Source: Celoporthe dispersa (taxonomy: Eukaryota; Ascomycota; Sordariomycetes; Diaporthales; Cryphonectriaceae). Taken from it: 64,000 nucleotides of DNA. The notes below the pieces were generated by a model. That model did not search any database. It saw only the letters and a program-made list of their open reading frames with translations, and was not told the origin of the DNA. Shown here one piece after another: positions 12,851 through 24,494 of the stretch. The stretch spans positions 1,984,001-2,048,000 of the forward strand of contig WAID01000006.1 of the NCBI GenBank assembly GCA_016584495.1, in the 5' to 3' direction. The position numbers were made by a program, and so were the translations under genes. The first letter of the stretch is position 1, and every line of letters starts with the position of its first letter.

Positions 12851-14160
12851 TCACGGCAGGTTGGGATATGGTGCTTGCGAGACCCCATACATTGTCGGGT
12901 ATGCTGCCTGGTTCCATGGTTGCTGCGCGCTTTGATGCATCGAGTACTGCTGAGACCCTGGACCGTGCTGGTGGCCTGATGTCGGTCGAGACTGGAAGCT
13001 ATGCTCTGGTGCTGTTACGACTCGTGTTAATTTAAGACATCTGGCTCGTGAGGAAAGGTGATGGTGGTAATGTGAGAAAAGAGGCGCGTGAAGGGCCAGG
13101 CCAGGCCAGGCCTGGCCTTGTGCTGCTGCTGCTGCTGCGGCTGCTGAGAAGGTTGGTGCTTACCTGAGTCGACACCCGTCTCAAACTCCACCTGGCTGCC
13201 GCTATGGTACGGGACGCTGGTGGGCGCGGCGATAGAGTCAATCAGAGGAGCCGAGACAGCCGCCGTAGTCATGAACCTGCCGTACTCATCAGGGGCGCAC
13301 GACGCAGGGCTCGAGACAGAAGTGGGCACGGTGACGGGAATCGTGCTCTCCCAGGCCTCTGGCGCGGGCGTGGGCATGTGAGGGTAGCTGCTGTACGGGT
13401 CCGAGGTTGCGCGGATGGTATGTCCATAGGCGCTGGACCGGCCAACGACCGGGCTGCTGTGCAGCGAGGAGTGCGCATCATCGTAAACTGTATTCGCGGT
13501 TAGTGGTCTGATGTTCTGAGCCTGCCGGCGCTGGAAGGGGGCTCGAGGTAGGTTGGAGAAGCGTAGGGGTGGGATCGACACAAGTGAATGTGACCGTGAC
13601 ATTGGGAGATTTTTTCTTCTTTCTTTGGGAGGCTGGCTGGCTGGCTGGCTGCTTACCACCGTAGGGCTCAGAAGGCGCGACTGGCACGCCTGATCTCAAT
13701 GCTTTGTTCTCATCCTCAAGAGTTTGGATCCTGCGGATGAGGCGCTGATACTCCTGGTCGCGGTCGGCAATACTCCTCAGGCGGGCCACCTCGGTCTCGA
13801 GCTTCTCGATGTGCTCCTTGGTCCTGGCCCTGATGGCGCGCTGGGCCTCACGGTCGTTGGCCCTCTTTCGTGCGAGCTGAGAGGGTGTGAGAGTAGAAAC
13901 ACTTCGTGTTCCTGGGTCATGTGGGAAGAAGGTCGAGTCAGTCACGATGGCTCCCCCGTCCCGCATTGTTTTTTTTTTCTTTCTTTTCTTGAGGAGGAGA
14001 GAGAGAAAAAATGGATCCTACCCTTCCTCTTGGTAGACTTGTGTTCGCCCGAGGATGTAGAAGAGGTCCGCGGCGAGTCTCTGTCCATATCGATGTTGGT
14101 ATCGATAGGCGCAGGAACCGGTGCTGTGGTCCGAACGTGAGAAGTTGTCGCGTAGGTCAT
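12851..14160 (-). CDS. bZIP transcription factor with atypical basic region
   Basis: Predicted nuclear DNA-binding regulator of 292 aa. Exons (minus): 14160-14022, 13911-13657, 13487-13164, 13011-12851; introns of 110, 169 and 152 nt join in consistent phase. Residues 58-82 form the basic region (QLARKRANDREAQRAIRARTK) and run into a leucine zipper (L84, L91, I105; L104, L111, L118). AQRAIR aligns with the Yap1-type AQRAFR, but the position of the usual invariant Asn is Asp66, with Asn65 next to it. The rest is low complexity: S/T/P-rich near residues 140-200, Q/H/P-rich at the C-terminus (ending QAPYPNLP). There is no Yap1-type cysteine-rich domain. Intron 2 begins GTAAGC and runs straight into a CCAG repeat; its acceptor is at 13488, because the nearer AG would put a stop in frame. 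Targets are unknown. Confidence 0.82.
13117..13145. repeat. CTG/CAG repeat inside bZIP intron 3
   Basis: Short CTG run with one CGG interruption on the plus strand. If the intron were read through it would encode polyglutamine, so automatic gene models may wrongly include it. Confidence 0.85.
13631..13652. repeat. GGCT repeat at a bZIP splice donor
   Basis: Tandem GGCT units (CCAG on the gene strand), five bases inside intron 2 of the bZIP gene. Length changes here could affect donor recognition. Confidence 0.85.
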
Positions 14161-15328
14161 GGTGGTTTAACGACGATGGGTTGCTGGTTGGCTGTCTTGT
14201 ACCTTTGGGGAGGGGTGTTTATGGTAAAGATGGAGGAGCAGGAGGGACAGGTCGCGCAGGCCCAAGAGAAGAACGTCGCTGGATACAATTGATATCAGCT
14301 GAGTGTGTACTGTGAGAGTATCCTCCCGAAGATCCACATTGTCTCCATTTCTGGGGTGGCTAGTCTTATTTATACAGGCTGGGTGAGGAGGTATCGAGCG
14401 AGGGAGAGAGAGAGTTCATAGCGGCAGGCAGCACGAACAACCAAGATCCCAGCGGCCCAATGATCCTAGTGGTAAGACTACTATAGTATCCGGGAAAAGG
14501 CCCAGGCCTTTCAAGAGCCCGCTTTGACGACGGAAAGGTGGGCGGAGGGACTTGACTTACACAGTAGTACTATGGCGATTGGTCTTCTCTATACTTTGTA
14601 CCTGGGTAGCCGAGACACCCAGCTCTGGATCTCTCTCTTTTTTTTTCTTCTTTTTTTTTCTCTTCCTTCTTCACGGCAAGACGATGGCTCGCGGGAGGTG
14701 GGACGTTGGCAGGGCGTTTTTGTCGCTGGCGCTAGATCCGGCCACAGACGAAGCGAGGGAGATTCTGCAGTAGAGGAGTCCTTGAAGGGGTGGGCGCGCG
14801 GAACAGCGGCGCACTTGATGGCGGATGCTATATGTATGTTCTACCCCGACAGCGGGCACGGTCGTAGTAGGCCTCTGCCTCTCGGTCTCTCATTCCCTCC
14901 TCTCCCTCTCCCTCTCTCTCCCTCTCCTCCCCCCTCGTGGCCCTGCCAGACAGAAGCGACGAATCCCAGACGACAGAAAAGGTAGCGAGAGCCCAAGGCC
15001 CACAAGGCGCTGGGATACCCAGTGCGGCTGCGACAGGACCTTTGCGAAGTATTGTGGTATCATCAGCAAGGAAAGAAGAAGCCCCAATATTTAAGGTTCA
15101 GACCAGCAAGAGGCGCCTGGGGTATTCCTTGCCATCCTCGAAATGTACCTGCGGATCCTCTCTCCAGGGACGGATAGGGTAAGTCCCGTTGAAAGCACAC
15201 CCTAGTCTCAAGAGAAACCTTTTTTCGCTTCCCTCGGGAACGAGGGGTGGTGGGTGGGAAGGGAAAGACGTCAGAGCAGGAGCAGACAGACACATTCTGT
15301 GGTTCTGGTGTACCATAGTAGGTGTGTG

Positions 15329-15331
<3 letters not shown>

Positions 15332-15360
<29 letters not shown>
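15332..15360. repeat. (GT)n microsatellite
   Basis: A perfect GT run of about 29 bp. Confidence 0.9.
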
Positions 15361-15363
<3 letters not shown>

Positions 15364-16388
15364 CACTCATCGCGGATCCGCGATATCAGAGTTTGAAAGG
15401 AAAGAAAAAAAGTCATCAACAGGTCTTGCTTTGTACTCTTCTGATCAGCCAACGTCTCCGTATCCCCGTCCTCGTCGCAACGGCATCTGCAGCCCCTGCA
15501 GCGTCTTCTGCGATCCTGCCAGCTTTTTGTGTCTCGGATGAGGTAGGGTTACCCACATTGACGAGAGACTGCAGGACACTGCCTTGATTTCGACTTGGTA
15601 GTGACCAGGTCATTTGACCCTCTGAGAGGTAGAATTTTCCCCCAAAAGCAAAATGAAATAAAAAGGAGGGAGAGAGGGGTAGGAACACGAAAGGTGAAAA
15701 AAAAAAAAAAAAAAAAGATAATGCAGGTGCACGCCAGATCGGCTACGAGCCTATCGACAATCGCTTCGGGCTCCAGCCGCCGGCGGCCCTCCTTCTGGGT
15801 CGGGAATAATTGGGCCTGCCGGTATGCTGTACATACAGCTATGCTGTACATCAGCGGTAGACCAGAGGCAGTGCGCAGTCGGTCCCGGTTGTTTTGCCTT
15901 GCCCTGCCCAACCCTCCAATCCAGGATTACCTATTGAAGTGGGTTTGGGCGACCTGCACAGGCGCTAGGAGTATCTAGGGCCATCGCATTGAGCCAAGGC
16001 ACATCGATTCTGGTAAGGCTGGCCCCATATACACCTGAAGCTTGGCGGGTGTGCCTCGTGCCGCGGCGACGTGGTAGCTGGTAATTTTAGGGAGGACGAG
16101 AGAGGAGAGGCTTGTTAGGCGCAGGCCACATGACCGAAGCCGCGCGCAACAGCATGATGGTCGCGTTATTGATCGTCAGATATTCCAACCCCCTGGTGCC
16201 CCAAAAAGAATGCAACACCCTTTTTCTCCTTCCCTCTTTTTTTTTTTTTTTGATGGTTTTATTCTTCCTCTCTTTCCCCTCACCTTGTCCCATCCTGTAG
16301 ACATTGATTGACCTCAGGTGACCACAACCATCTGATAATCTTGTGACTGCTCTCTTCTCGCCCCCTGGAGGCCGCCGAGGCGGCTAGC

Positions 16389-16417
16389 AAAATAAAAATA
16401 AAAATAAAAATAAAAAT
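16389..16417. repeat. (AAAAT)n pentanucleotide repeat
   Basis: About five AAAAT units, then TTTTT. Confidence 0.85.
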
Positions 16418-17848
16418 TTTTGTTCTTTTCAAGGAGTCGCCGATGTAGTGCGCATCCGATGGCGGTGACGGAGGCATGAAAAACGAAATCTTACAGCGGC
16501 ACTCCGCCACGAATCTTGACCCAGGGCAAGTTCTCAACCGGCGCGTCTAGCACGCTAGATTAGTGGCATCGAAGTATCTATTGGGACGACCGTCGAGATC
16601 TTCCGCTGCTGGCCTTGTGTGACTGATGGGATCGTCGTCTTCAACCCTCGAGGGCGGAAATGAATCAACCGGAGGGAATGGTTTTCTCGACCGGATTTGG
16701 ATGTCGACTGCACCGCAACGCCCTTTTGACTTTATCCCCCTCTCCCTTTCCACTCCTTTACAGCTCGCGACAAAACAATTGCTAAACCCCTTCTGTCGCC
16801 TTGTGATCACACACCACCCACCGGACCGGGACACGGTGGTGGGCCTGCATTTGTGACTAGCCAGCAGGTTTGATTGGTGGGATACCCTAGTCGGGTCGTC
16901 AAAACAAGCTATTTCTCTCCTAGGACTGTCAATTTTGCAAGCTATATCGAGCCGATCGGCTCTCTGGACCAGCCCTTGCAGCGAGCTTGGGGTGCACAGG
17001 ATCCGAGGGGTTGGTTTTGCTCGGGTAGTGAAACATGGCCATTTGCAAGCGAGGTGTCGGGGGAAGCTTAACTTGTGTGAGCTGTTGCGCCTGCACAGCA
17101 CTGCATAAGCAGGACAGGCTGCCCTGAACAGGCTGCCTGGCGGTCGCGCCAGGGCGTACCGTGGACCTGAGGACTGGAGCAGTCATGGAGCAGATGAGGC
17201 TTTTAGCAGCCCAGGATAGGACAATTGAGTTTGTATTGAGGCTTGGCTTTTGTTGGTCTCGAGAGCTCCGCAGTGGCTGCTGATGGACAGCGATCTCGAG
17301 CTGGTCATTTCGATACTGACCCAGTGATCGCCGCAGCCATCGTGAGCAGGTATTATGGTAGTAAATGAGTCTGTGGAGGCGGGCCACTCTTAGCTCTGTT
17401 AGGACACAAGCTTCTCTGGTCAAGAGGCTGGCAACTGGGTCTGTATCGAGCCCCAGGGCGACCCTCTTGACGTACTATAATGGTCCGTCATAGGTTAGGG
17501 GTACGGACCCGGTTTCTCGCAATGCCAGGGGTGAGCGCACGAGGGGATCGTCTGTTTCTTGGTCGCTTGTGACAGGCGCTGTGGGCATCAGGACGCAAAC
17601 AGCGCTGGATCGACGATCGGTTCAACAGACCATTCTCCCACCCCCTCTTGTGACATGTCTATCTAGCTCAAGAGAAGCGAGTTTGGTATGTGCGCCGGCG
17701 AGGCACTGCTCACACAGTACAGCTTGCGCGCTGAATGCGTGCGAATACGCTGCGAATACGGCTCGGCTCCCATGCAATCGATCCATGCATCGAGCACCGC
17801 CGGTGTCTGATCGGTGATGAGATGTCGCAACACCCCAGGATCAGTCGA

Positions 17849-19380
17849 TCACTGCTCTGCCTCCTCGACGGCGTCGATGTCCTTCACAGCTGCTTCTACC
17901 AGGGCCCCCATATCCCCAACCTCTGTCGGTCCGCTGGTTCCTTCGGGAGGGAGAGCCCATGTGGGCAGGGGGCTCACATATTTCCAGGCGCCATCCTTAT
18001 CTTCGTATCTCAGGCTGTGCAGCCACAGCGAGAGCTCATGAGCGCCCGGATCGGTGTACAGGGGTGTCTGACATATGTCACAGATCTCCCCGGACATCTT
18101 CTCGGCCCGGCGCTTCTCGTACTCATCCACCATCTCGTCATAGTATGCAACGGCTGAGGCCACGTCCTCCTTTCCCATTCGAGAAAGCCGGGTGATGACA
18201 TCCTCGTCGCTGTTGAGGCTGGCGTCGGCGTCGTTACAGCCAAGATCAAACCCCCAAACCTTCTGGTTGGCATAAATCGGATCGTTCTGGATAGGGTGGC
18301 CCAGGAATTGGAGGTGGACACGCAATTGATGCGTCCGCCCCGTAACCGGCATGCACCGGACGATGGAGTACCCCTCCCTCTGATGCCACGGGCGCCCGTC
18401 CCCACTTGGTGTCCCTGCAGGCAAGTCTGCCTCGCCCTTAGCGGTGGGCTCTCCCTTCTGCTCGCGGGGCGGGTAATATGCCAAGCGCTGAAAGACAGTG
18501 CGCGCGTGTTTCCCGTTGGCCCTGACACGATTCAGGCCAAGCTTAGGCGAAATTGCCAGAATCGGCTGGTTGCACACCACCTCTCCGTCTGGAAACCTGC
18601 CCTTCACACGGGCTATGTACTCTTTTCGCACAGTCCGGTCCGCGATCTGGTTGCCTAGCTTCACGGCGGCCTTGGGGTTCTTGGCGATGAACATGATGCC
18701 GCTGGTCAGCCTGTCGAGACGATTGCACGGGTAGGCGAGCCAGGAGGGGCCCTCTCCGACTTCATAATCTCCGTCACTGAGTTGTAGTTGTAACGCCCCG
18801 AGGGGTGGACGGGTACGCCGGAGGGCTTGTTGAGGACAATCATGTCGTTGTCCTCATGCAGGATGCCAACGGGGTCAGCCGTGACCGGAGGCTCGTGTCG
18901 GTGAAGTGTATGGGTGACGCAGTCTCCGTTCTTCAGCACGTAGTGGGGTCCCACGGTTTTGCCGTTCACTGCCACTTCCCCACCTTCCATAGCGCGCCGA
19001 TAGTACTCGAGGGGGCGGTCCCGGAACTCGGATTCGAAGATATGGATAAGCTCCCTCCCTCGCCAGCGTTCCTTGCACCAGGTGGTGTAGGTGAAATGGT
19101 ACGGAGCCACCCTCCGAAGGCCGTCCTCCAAGTAGTATGGCCTGGGCCACGGGTCGGCGGGCGTTGTCATGACTTTGGGTAGAGAAGGCTCTTCCTTCTT
19201 GGGTCGCTTGTTTGCCTGCTCTGGTGGTCCTTCGGCGGGGAGCTTGCTGTTGGCCGCGCGCCCTTGGGTCCCCTCGGCTGGCACTTCTTCATCGGCCGTG
19301 GTCCTAGAGGCATTGGCGGAGAGTGAGGGAGAAGAAGGAATCGCAACGAGGCTCATTGGTTTGCTGGTGGTGGTATTCAT
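17849..19380 (-). CDS. RluA-family tRNA pseudouridine synthase (Rib2/Pus9 type), one-base frameshift
   Basis: Predicted to convert uridine 32 of tRNAs to pseudouridine, like yeast Pus8 (Rib2) and Pus9. Intronless, about 510 aa after correction. Visible: an S4-like stretch (GGEVAVNGKTVGPHYVLKNGD), HEDNDMIVLNKPSGVPVHPSG, the catalytic loop NRLDRLTSGIMFIAK with its active-site Asp, and the C-terminal RluA motifs MPVTGRTHQLRVHLQFLGHPI and NDPIYA. The N-terminal frame ends in a premature stop just after SVTEIMKSE; the catalytic loop is in another frame. Adding one G to the GGG run (minus strand, 18752-18750) restores a continuous protein. An intron here would remove the catalytic motif. The start at 19380 is the first ATG in frame; the frame stays open upstream to 19542, and a TTTTCAG acceptor near 19530 suggests a leader exon or a 5' UTR intron. 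Unlike yeast Rib2, no deaminase domain is visible. Confidence 0.83.
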
Positions 19381-20384
19381 GGCGCGGCTCACACGCTGGA
19401 CGAGCAGCGTAGGAATGCGAATCCTCGCCAGCGTCGACGGAGGAGGGCCCAAGAGCACCCGACGTAGGGGTCCGAAGTTGCGCCTCACGATGCCGAAGAG
19501 GTGACTCCTCGTTGCACTGAAAAGGCGAGGGAAAGAGGGCAAGGTTGAGGTTGTTCAGGTCACTGGAGAAAGTCGTTGAATTTTGACCTGTGTGATTACC
19601 TAAGGCGCAGCAGGTTTGTGTGGGCGGAACGTGAGTGGACAGCGCCCAGAAGGCAGCTTCAGGCGGTTGTAGTAGTGGCTAGGCCCTGCCATCCGGTGGC
19701 AACAGCGGCCCTGATTGGCTCACCAAGCACTGCTCTACTGGTGGGGCAGCACTAGGCCAGGCTGTGGGAACATCACCAATGGCTAAGGGGGAATATGGCC
19801 TCGGCACGGAGCTGACCTCGGAACACCTGGCATCTGCGTGAGAGGACGGTTTCCCCAGTCACGATCGCCTCGAGCAGATCCGGTGCCACAGATCTGGATC
19901 TAGAATCTGGGGAAAGCTCATTCACCATCTGAATAGGAAGCGGGAAGCTGAGTCAAGTTCCCAGCTCCCCCTACCCACGGCGAACAAGACCCACGAGACG
20001 TCCTCCTCCAGCCCTGCCAGGCCCCTCTTGACACGAGTCGCATCCATCATCGCGAGCCGCCTACAATCCCCGGTCTATTCCCAGTGTTTCCTGTGAGGGC
20101 AGCTCTGCCTCATTAGGAAAGCAGCTCGCCCACAGTGACGCGCAGAGCGAACGCCCTCTCTGCCCTGGCGAAGGACCCGAGTGTCTGGGTCAGGATTCAC
20201 GGAGAAAAAGAAAACGCTCTGCCGGCACTTGATCTCGAGCCGGATCTTGCCGAGGTTGCCGTGCGTTCCTCATCACAGGCGATACAGACACGGGCCTTTT
20301 TCTCCCCCCTCACTTTCTTTCTCTTCACCTCTTCTCTCTCCTCCCTCTCTCTAAATACACAAATTACAGGTCAATCTTCCACAG
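19381..20384. other. Divergent promoter region
   Basis: About 1 kb between the minus-strand pseudouridine synthase gene and the plus-strand thioesterase gene. A C/T-rich stretch (20298-20350) directly precedes the thioesterase start, as is typical of fungal leaders. No gene seen. Confidence 0.5.
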
Positions 20385-21001
20385 ATGGCCAAGTACGAAC
20401 AGCTCAAGACCCGCCGGCGGGAGGACTATCCCTTCATCCTGGACTACCGGACAAGATGGTCAGACAACGACCAGTGAGTGCTGCTCTCGAGAAGTGACCC
20501 AAGTGCAGCGTCTCACGTGTAGGTGATGTAGGTATGCGCACATGAACAACACGATTTATATACAGCTGTTCGATGCTGTCGTCAACACGTATCTGATTCA
20601 GCACTGCGGGCTGCGCCCAACAGATGGAGAGCAGTTTGGCATGGTCGGTGAGTGCGGCCATAGATTCTGGCGTCTAACCGCGCGCTTGTTATATCAATCA
20701 GCCTTGATATTGAGACAGATGCACGCCCTCCATAGTACACTCCCACACCGACTACTTTGCGTCCCTATCTTTTCCAGCTGTGGCTGAACTTGCCATGAGG
20801 GTGAACAAGCTGGGTACATCGTCCGTCACATACGAGATTGCCGTGTTCGAAAAGGGGGTCGACCAGGTCCGGGCCGTGGGAGAGTTTGTGCAGGTCCTCG
20901 TCGATCGGACGACCAGCCGGCCTAATGCCAACGGGATGAACGAGACCATGAGGAAAGGGTTGGAGCGCATCGCTACGGGGGCGGGCCCGAGCAAGCTATA
21001 G
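20385..21001 (+). CDS. Hotdog-fold thioesterase (4HBT family)
   Basis: Predicted acyl-CoA thioesterase of the 4-hydroxybenzoyl-CoA thioesterase/YbgC group, 156 aa. Exons: 20385-20473, 20532-20647, 20736-21001; introns of 58 and 88 nt. The family motif RWSDNDQYAHMNN is split by intron 1 and carries the expected catalytic Asp followed by Asn-Asn. Exon 2 reads IYIQLFDAVVNTYLIQHCG. Exon 3 must begin at 20736, not at the later TTTTCCAG, because the upstream piece encodes VHSHTDYFASLSFPAVAELAMRV, which the fold needs. The protein ends RIATGAGPSKL. No signal peptide or membrane segment is visible, so a cytosolic location is likely. Natural substrate unknown. The exact splice of intron 2 rests on family resemblance. 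Confidence 0.8.
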
Positions 21002-21128
21002 ACTTCCCTCTCAGCTTTCGAACTCAGGGCTTCAGACATCAAATCGTTCGGAACACTCTTGGCACGTCACGGTATGGTGATCGGTCCTAATTGCTTATAT
21101 CGACGGTGTTATAGCTTTATGGGACGCC

Positions 21129-22319
21129 TTACTGAAGCTGCAACGTCTTCGCCACGCCATTCTCGTCGGCGCTCTTCAGCATCTGCTCCAGCAATTCCAG
21201 GTCGCCTAGTGTGACCTCTGGCGTGAGCAGAGGGTTCTCCTTGCCCTCAGCCATAGCAGCCCCCCAGGCATGTACCTCCTCCATGACGCCCGCCCCAACC
21301 GTGAACGGAAACTCCTTCTCTTCCTTCCGGCCATCCTTGTATACTACCCAGCCCTTGTCGCCGTCGATTGTTACGCTGCCGTTCTCACAGGCCACCTGGT
21401 ACTCTGCCTGCCGGGGTATCGTCGTTCCCCAGCTGCAGCTGAAGGAGCCAACGGCGCCTGACTTGGTCTTGATAATCGCTCCAAGCGTATCGACCGGTGC
21501 GAGGTATTCCTGTGCAAGGAAGCTGTAGCCAACCACGCTCGAGGGTTTGTCGTCGCCCAAGAACATGCGAATGGCGGCAGTGCTGTGCACGCCACCGTCG
21601 AGCAGGAAGCCGTAGCTATGTGTCGGGTTCTTCCTCCATGCGGTCTGAAAGTACTTGTTATCTGTCGCCACGTTACACATTAGCTGGCCTCTGCCCAAGT
21701 CGGAGACCATTTTGTCTACACTTACCTTCTCTGCAGAGCTGAAACACCTTAAAGTGGAAACCGATTACTCTGCCCAGCCCTCGTGCCTGCTCCGCCGCCC
21801 AAACGAATTTGGGCAGGAACCTGAACTGCTCTGCGACGCTCCACATCGGCGCCGACACTCCCTGCTCTTTGACGACGGCTCGGTACGCTGCGGCGAGCTT
21901 CTTTGCGCCCTCGACATCCGGCCCCACCGGCTTCTCCGCCAGGACATGCTTGCCGGCCTTGAGCGCTGCCTCAATATATGAGGGCTGGCTGGCGATGGGG
22001 AGTGCGATGATCACGCCAACGATATCTGTCCGTGCCAGAACATCTGCGAAGGTCTTGTTAGGCCCGGAGTCCTCCGAGTATAGCTCGACCGGGCTGTGGT
22101 GTGAGGGTAGGAGCTTGGACGTCTCCCGAGCTGAGGTGAGGCTTCGGGAGTAGATGATCTTAAGGCTGAGGAGGGACGTGGCGAGGACGGCGGGCTGAGG
22201 ACGACGTCAGTGATGTCGACTGCGCAAATGGGACACGGCACCGAGTGACGAACTAAGTGTTGCTCCTTCACGAATATGCCGCCTCCTATGATCGCAATAG
22301 GCACAGGTGGGGACGACAT
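21129..22319 (-). CDS. Gfo/Idh/MocA-family NAD(P)-dependent oxidoreductase
   Basis: Predicted dehydrogenase of 355 aa acting on a sugar, inositol or related polyol; the substrate cannot be told from sequence. Exons (minus): 22319-22254, 22194-21726, 21661-21129; introns of 59 and 64 nt. Exon 1 encodes the Rossmann start IAIIGGGIFVKEQHL and joins PAVLATSLLSLKIIYSRS through a GTTCGT donor. Then come DIVGVIIALPIASQP, the family motif HVLAEKPVGPDVEGAKKL with its conserved Glu-Lys-Pro, and the C-terminal domain with YGFLLDGGVHSTAAIRMFL. The second intron ends just before NKYFQTAWRKNP. No targeting signal. The gene is convergent with the thioesterase, 127 bp between stop codons, and divergent from the PNPOx-like gene. 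The frame is intact. Confidence 0.83.
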
Positions 22320-22744
22320 TGTTGCATCAAGGATATAGACTTGTCTAGATGAAAGTTATATTCCGACCGTCAATGTTCTGGACAGATCGCCCCTCTAGGG
22401 AACACATCGAGGGGTAAATGGGCAAAGTCCCTGACGGTGTGATACCCCTCCTTCGCTCCTGCTCTCCCTTGCTACGGGAATATGTGGGGTCTCGACGCCA
22501 AACCCCGGCCGATTTCGCCGCCGACGCAACGGCCACCGGTCACGGCGCCGTTTGCTGTTCCACAAGATGTTGTCACCCTGAGTCACTCCGTGCCTGCGAC
22601 GTCACTTATCAGCGCTAGAACAAACAACAACTCGGCTCGCCGCCTCTCCCATCCTTAGACCTCATCTCTGTCACAATATCGCCTACAGTGTATCGCCATT
22701 CCACCATCTCCACACGCCTCCCAAGCAGCAAGTCCTGAGCGAAC
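22320..22744. promoter_or_regulatory. Compact divergent promoter (oxidoreductase / PNPOx-like gene)
   Basis: Only 425 bp separate the two divergent start codons, so both promoters must lie here. The PNPOx-like gene's leader is C-rich. No specific operator recognised. Confidence 0.5.
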
Positions 22745-23641
22745 ATGGGCTCCTTCTACGAAACAATCCCCCGATCTCTCTTCCAGTGGATCCTCGCCCA
22801 GAAGATCTTCTGGGTCGCCACGGCGCCACTTTCCGGGTCCGGGCATGTCAACATTTCGCCCAAGGGCGGATCGTACTTTGGCGTGATTGACGACAAGACG
22901 TTCTGGTACATGGACCTGACGGGCTCGGGCTCGGAAACCATCGCACATCTGTACGAGAAGGGCAACGGCCGGATCACGGTGCTATTCAACGCTTTCGAGG
23001 GACCGCCGAGGATCCTGCGGCTGTTCGGCCAGGGAGAAGTGCTCGAAAACGGCACAGGCCCCTTTGACGAGTTTGTTAAGAAGCACGATGTTACGATCTT
23101 GACCGGCACGAGGGCTATTGTGCTTGTGGATATCCACCAGGTCGGCACGAGCTGTGGGTTCTCGGTCCCGTTCTACGAGTACAAGGAGCATCGGAATACA
23201 TTGAATCAGTATCTCGAGAAAAAGGACGCCAAGTTCAGGGCGGGAAACGAGAAGGAGAGCATGCCAAGGTGAGCCGATACTCTCCCGCCTGCTGAGCAGT
23301 CGCGACATGCTGGTGGATACGGAAGGCTGACGCCAAACAGATACTGGGCCCAGAAGAACTCATGGTCTATGGATGGGCTCCCAGCGCTTCACGTGGCCCA
23401 GAAGACCATGGCCCAAGAGAAGATTCAGCCTTCAAAGAAGATGGTTGGACCCCGTGCGCCTTCGCAGTACCAGAGCGCAAAGCGCTTCGGCCTCGAGCAT
23501 CTGATCCTTGTGGCACTAGTGACGACCATCCTCACTACCTTCGTGATGAGCTTTGGTGCGGAGACAGCCCGTACTGTGGCGGTCAAACTACACGCAAACA
23601 CGAGTCCGTGGGTGCATACACCATTGAGGACGGCTTCTTGA
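22745..23641 (+). CDS. Pyridoxamine 5'-phosphate oxidase-like flavin split-barrel protein with C-terminal anchor
   Basis: Predicted FMN- or cofactor-binding split-barrel protein, 274 aa. Exons: 22745-23268 and 23341-23641 with a 72-nt intron. The N-terminal half carries family patterns: LAQKIFWVATAPLSGSGHVN, ISPKGGSYFGVIDDKTFWYM, GSGSETIAHL, GNGRITVLFNAFEGPPRILR, then HQVGTSCGFSVPFYEY. After a lysine-rich linker, residues about 226-246 (LEHLILVALVTTILTTFVMSF) form one hydrophobic helix, which suggests a tail-anchored membrane protein facing the cytosol. It is unlikely to be the vitamin B6 enzyme itself: the length and the added anchor fit the broader fungal family of unknown function. The frame is intact. 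Confidence 0.78.
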
Positions 23642-24494
23642 CCTGAGGTAGCCTGGGTTACCCATACTGTCTGTTGCGTTTTAGAACTGGCTTTCAAGCT
23701 CGGTCGTCCTTTGGTTTTTTTTTTTTTTGTGGTTCTCTCCCCTCCCCCTCTTTAGTCTTGTGTTTGTGTCTTATAGTGTGTATTGTGTGGTGTAGAGAAT
23801 CCGTGGCCATGGCCTTGCGAGTGTTACCCGTCGTATCCAAAGCTGATCACGTAGGCGCTTCCCCGAAGACCTACGAGAATGTATCATCAGAAACTGGCGA
23901 GGCTTGATGACTGATCAATTCCCGACCTTGAAATTCGCTTGTTAGGTTGAATAGCTGAATGGAAGCCGAAGCGTTAACGCATGTGTCCTGCATCAACATC
24001 AGGGGAAACTCTCCAAAACTCTCCTCCACAAGTAATATTCCAGACTCCTTTTTCTGGATCTCAACAATATCATCCCTCCCTAACATCGGTTACCTAGCGA
24101 TCAAGACTTCCGAGGTTGTCTCTTGGCTTTGTATGTAGAGGCACTGATTCTCTTTGTTGCTTGATGGCAAGTTTACGGGATCAGCACGGACTTCAACTGG
24201 ATGCTCAATGTATCGTTAGCCGATGTCTCGGCAAACTCCACATTATTATTCTGCAACTATCTTGAGTGAGTTACAGGTTAGGACTCCGACTTGTCTTTCC
24301 ATCTAAGCCATACCAGCGCCAGAACACAATGTATGTGAGCACACCACTCTTGACCAGCCTCCCTATAGCACCCTATAATAACTTGGCATGTGTAAAAACC
24401 TCAAAATGGGTTGTCCGACCTATCAACCGTCCTCTTCCACAGCCTTCAGCAGTACACAATCCAGGTCCGTTGGTTCCCACGCTTTTCGGACCGA
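23642..24494. other. Convergent 3' intergenic region
   Basis: Spacer between the PNPOx-like gene and the small membrane protein gene. It has a T-run (23717-23729) and no supported gene. Confidence 0.5.

Larger units (their letters stand above)
14161..17848. other. Upstream region of the bZIP gene
   Basis: A 3.7 kb spacer holding the bZIP promoter on the left and the 3' side of the pseudouridine synthase gene on the right. It has C/T-rich runs (14630-14670, 14890-14935), a TG microsatellite (15332-15360), an A-run (15697-15715) and an AAAAT repeat (16389-16417). Open frames here (for example minus strand 16547-17101) have no domain-like sequence. Long upstream regions are common for fungal regulators. 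No gene is supported. Confidence 0.5.

Noticed and set aside
13032..13163. Polyglutamine segment as part of the bZIP protein
   Set aside because: It follows a GTAAGC donor and lies inside an intron; the spliced C-terminus (PEHSFQSRPTSG) is more convincing.
16547..17101. 184-codon minus-strand frame upstream of the bZIP gene
   Set aside because: No motif, no codon bias, isolated.
20648..20775. Later acceptor (TTTTCCAG) for thioesterase exon 3
   Set aside because: It would remove HSHTDYFASLSFP, a conserved part of the hotdog fold that is in frame from the earlier acceptor.
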